From an uncultured Pelagibacteraceae bacterium (GTDB taxonomy: Bacteria > Pseudomonadota > Alphaproteobacteria > Pelagibacterales > Pelagibacteraceae), in assembly GCA_902518185.1 (NCBI GenBank), contig CABYFG010000007.1:1-44154 (forward strand): a stretch of DNA of 44,154 bases. Direction: 5' to 3'. Below the pieces are notes generated by a model. The model ran no database searches. It was not told the origin of the DNA and worked only from the letters and a program-made list of their open reading frames with translations. Below, in pieces: positions 43,674-44,154 of the stretch. Both the position numbers and the translations under genes were made by a program. Position 1 is the stretch's first letter. The number at the start of each line of letters is the position of its first letter.

Positions 43674-44154
43674 AAATCTTATATTTAATTTTCATATTTA
43701 TTTATTTTCTAATACTAAGAATGTTTCATTTCGTTCAATTAATTTATTGGAGAATTTATTTTTATTCTATCTTTAATAAAGGTAAAATTAAAATACCATT
43801 TAAAAATACATTTCAATTATCTAAGTCTAATATTAATGCATTGGTAAAAATAGATAAAAATAATTACGAAGAAAAAGTTTTAGAATTTTTAAAAAAAAAA
43901 TCTGTAAATAAATCTTTTTTTATTGATATAGGCGCGCACTATGGTTTTTATACTTTTAATTTACAAACCCATTTTAAAAAAATTTATGCATTTGAAGCCA
44001 ATCCATTAAATTTAGAAATATTAAAATATAATATAAATAATATTAATAAAAAAAAAATTAAAACTATTAACTCTTTTGTTGGTGAAAAAGATGAAAAAAT
44101 AAATTTTTTATTATCAAATTTTTCATTCATTTCTCAATTTGATAAAAAAAGTTT
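43670..44154 (+). CDS. FkbM-family methyltransferase (partial, runs off right edge)
   Basis: The open frame reads to the window's end. A hydrophobic N-terminal helix is followed by FIDIGAHYGFYTFNLQ and KIYAFEANPLNLEIL, the FkbM SAM-binding motifs. The start may be TTG at 43670, overlapping the oxygenase stop, or ATG at 43721 after the hydrophobic stretch; both are in frame. It would O-methylate a sugar. The C-terminus is not in the window. Confidence 0.75.
   Translation, partial: MKILYLIFIFIYFLILRMFHFVQLIYWRIYFYSIFNKGKIKIPFKNTFQLSKSNINALVKIDKNNYEEKVLEFLKKKSVNKSFFIDIGAHYGFYTFNLQTHFKKIYAFEANPLNLEILKYNINNINKKKIKTINSFVGEKDEKINFLLSNFSFISQFDKKS

Noticed and set aside
1..44154. CRISPR array, insertion sequence, tRNA or rRNA
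   Set aside because: No regularly spaced repeats, transposase motifs, or tRNA/rRNA signatures were seen; the many A and T runs are a feature of base composition.

Overview
This window is a very AT-rich, gene-dense stretch of a Gram-negative chromosome, almost all of it devoted to building and decorating a surface glycan. The base composition, the short intergenic gaps, the outer-membrane TonB-dependent receptor and the mosaic of glycan genes fit a hypervariable surface-polysaccharide island of a marine alphaproteobacterium such as the Pelagibacterales (SAR11). That assignment is an inference; there is no rRNA, tRNA or other marker gene in the window to fix it. I saw no CRISPR array, insertion sequence or tRNA.

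Layout. (1) 1-11258, minus strand: an in-frame aminotransferase/nucleotidyltransferase chimera at the left edge, two GT2 glycosyltransferases, a frameshifted SDR, then a CDP-deoxysugar block (RfbF, a 3,5-epimerase-like cupin, RfbG, a C-methyltransferase, an SDR, a TylF-like O-methyltransferase), a LIC12162-family protein and a LicC-like cytidylyltransferase. (2) 11496-14632, plus strand: an N-acetyl-sugar amidotransferase (PseA-like) with dedicated HisH/HisF subunits and a PseH-like acetyltransferase. (3) 14629-19999, minus strand: PseI, a formyltransferase, a PIG-L deacetylase, a class I glutaminase-type hydrolase and a 787-residue His-swivel dikinase. (4) 20170-23207, plus strand: a WxcM-like cupin, a CBS-SDR fusion and a PseC-like aminotransferase. 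(5) 23250-29375, minus strand: a CysC-like kinase, two sulfotransferase-fold proteins, PseF, a methyltransferase, a divergent pyruvate kinase and a small NadM-like nucleotidyltransferase. (6) 29542-30086: a split, shortened TauE-like gene. (7) 30112-34573, minus strand: promoter, cobalamin riboswitch, BtuB, a DUF6580 membrane protein and a B12-binding radical SAM enzyme. (8) 34580-41813, minus strand: a PglK-like ABC flippase, GmhA, a surface-carbohydrate protein, a second NeuB-like synthase and two radical SAM/SPASM proteins. (9) 42160-44154, plus strand: a methyltransferase, a 2OG-Fe(II) oxygenase and a partial FkbM methyltransferase.

How it works together. The core appears to be a glycan carrying a CDP-linked branched deoxysugar and a pseudaminic-acid-type nonulosonate whose amino groups can be acetylated, amidinated or formylated. 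The most striking signal is that the dikinase (17636-19999), the hydrolase (17031-17639), the cytidylyltransferase (10527-11258) and the CysC-like kinase (23250-23786) match in type and size the four enzymes Cj1418, Cj1417, Cj1416 and Cj1415 that make the phosphoramidate donor for the O-methyl phosphoramidate (MeOPN) capsule modification of Campylobacter jejuni. I infer a phosphoramidate-modified surface glycan. The two sulfotransferase-fold proteins next to the CysC-like kinase could be its transferases.

A second unit is a self-contained cobalamin regulon (riboswitch, outer-membrane receptor, candidate inner-membrane transporter, B12-dependent radical SAM enzyme) set inside the glycan island.
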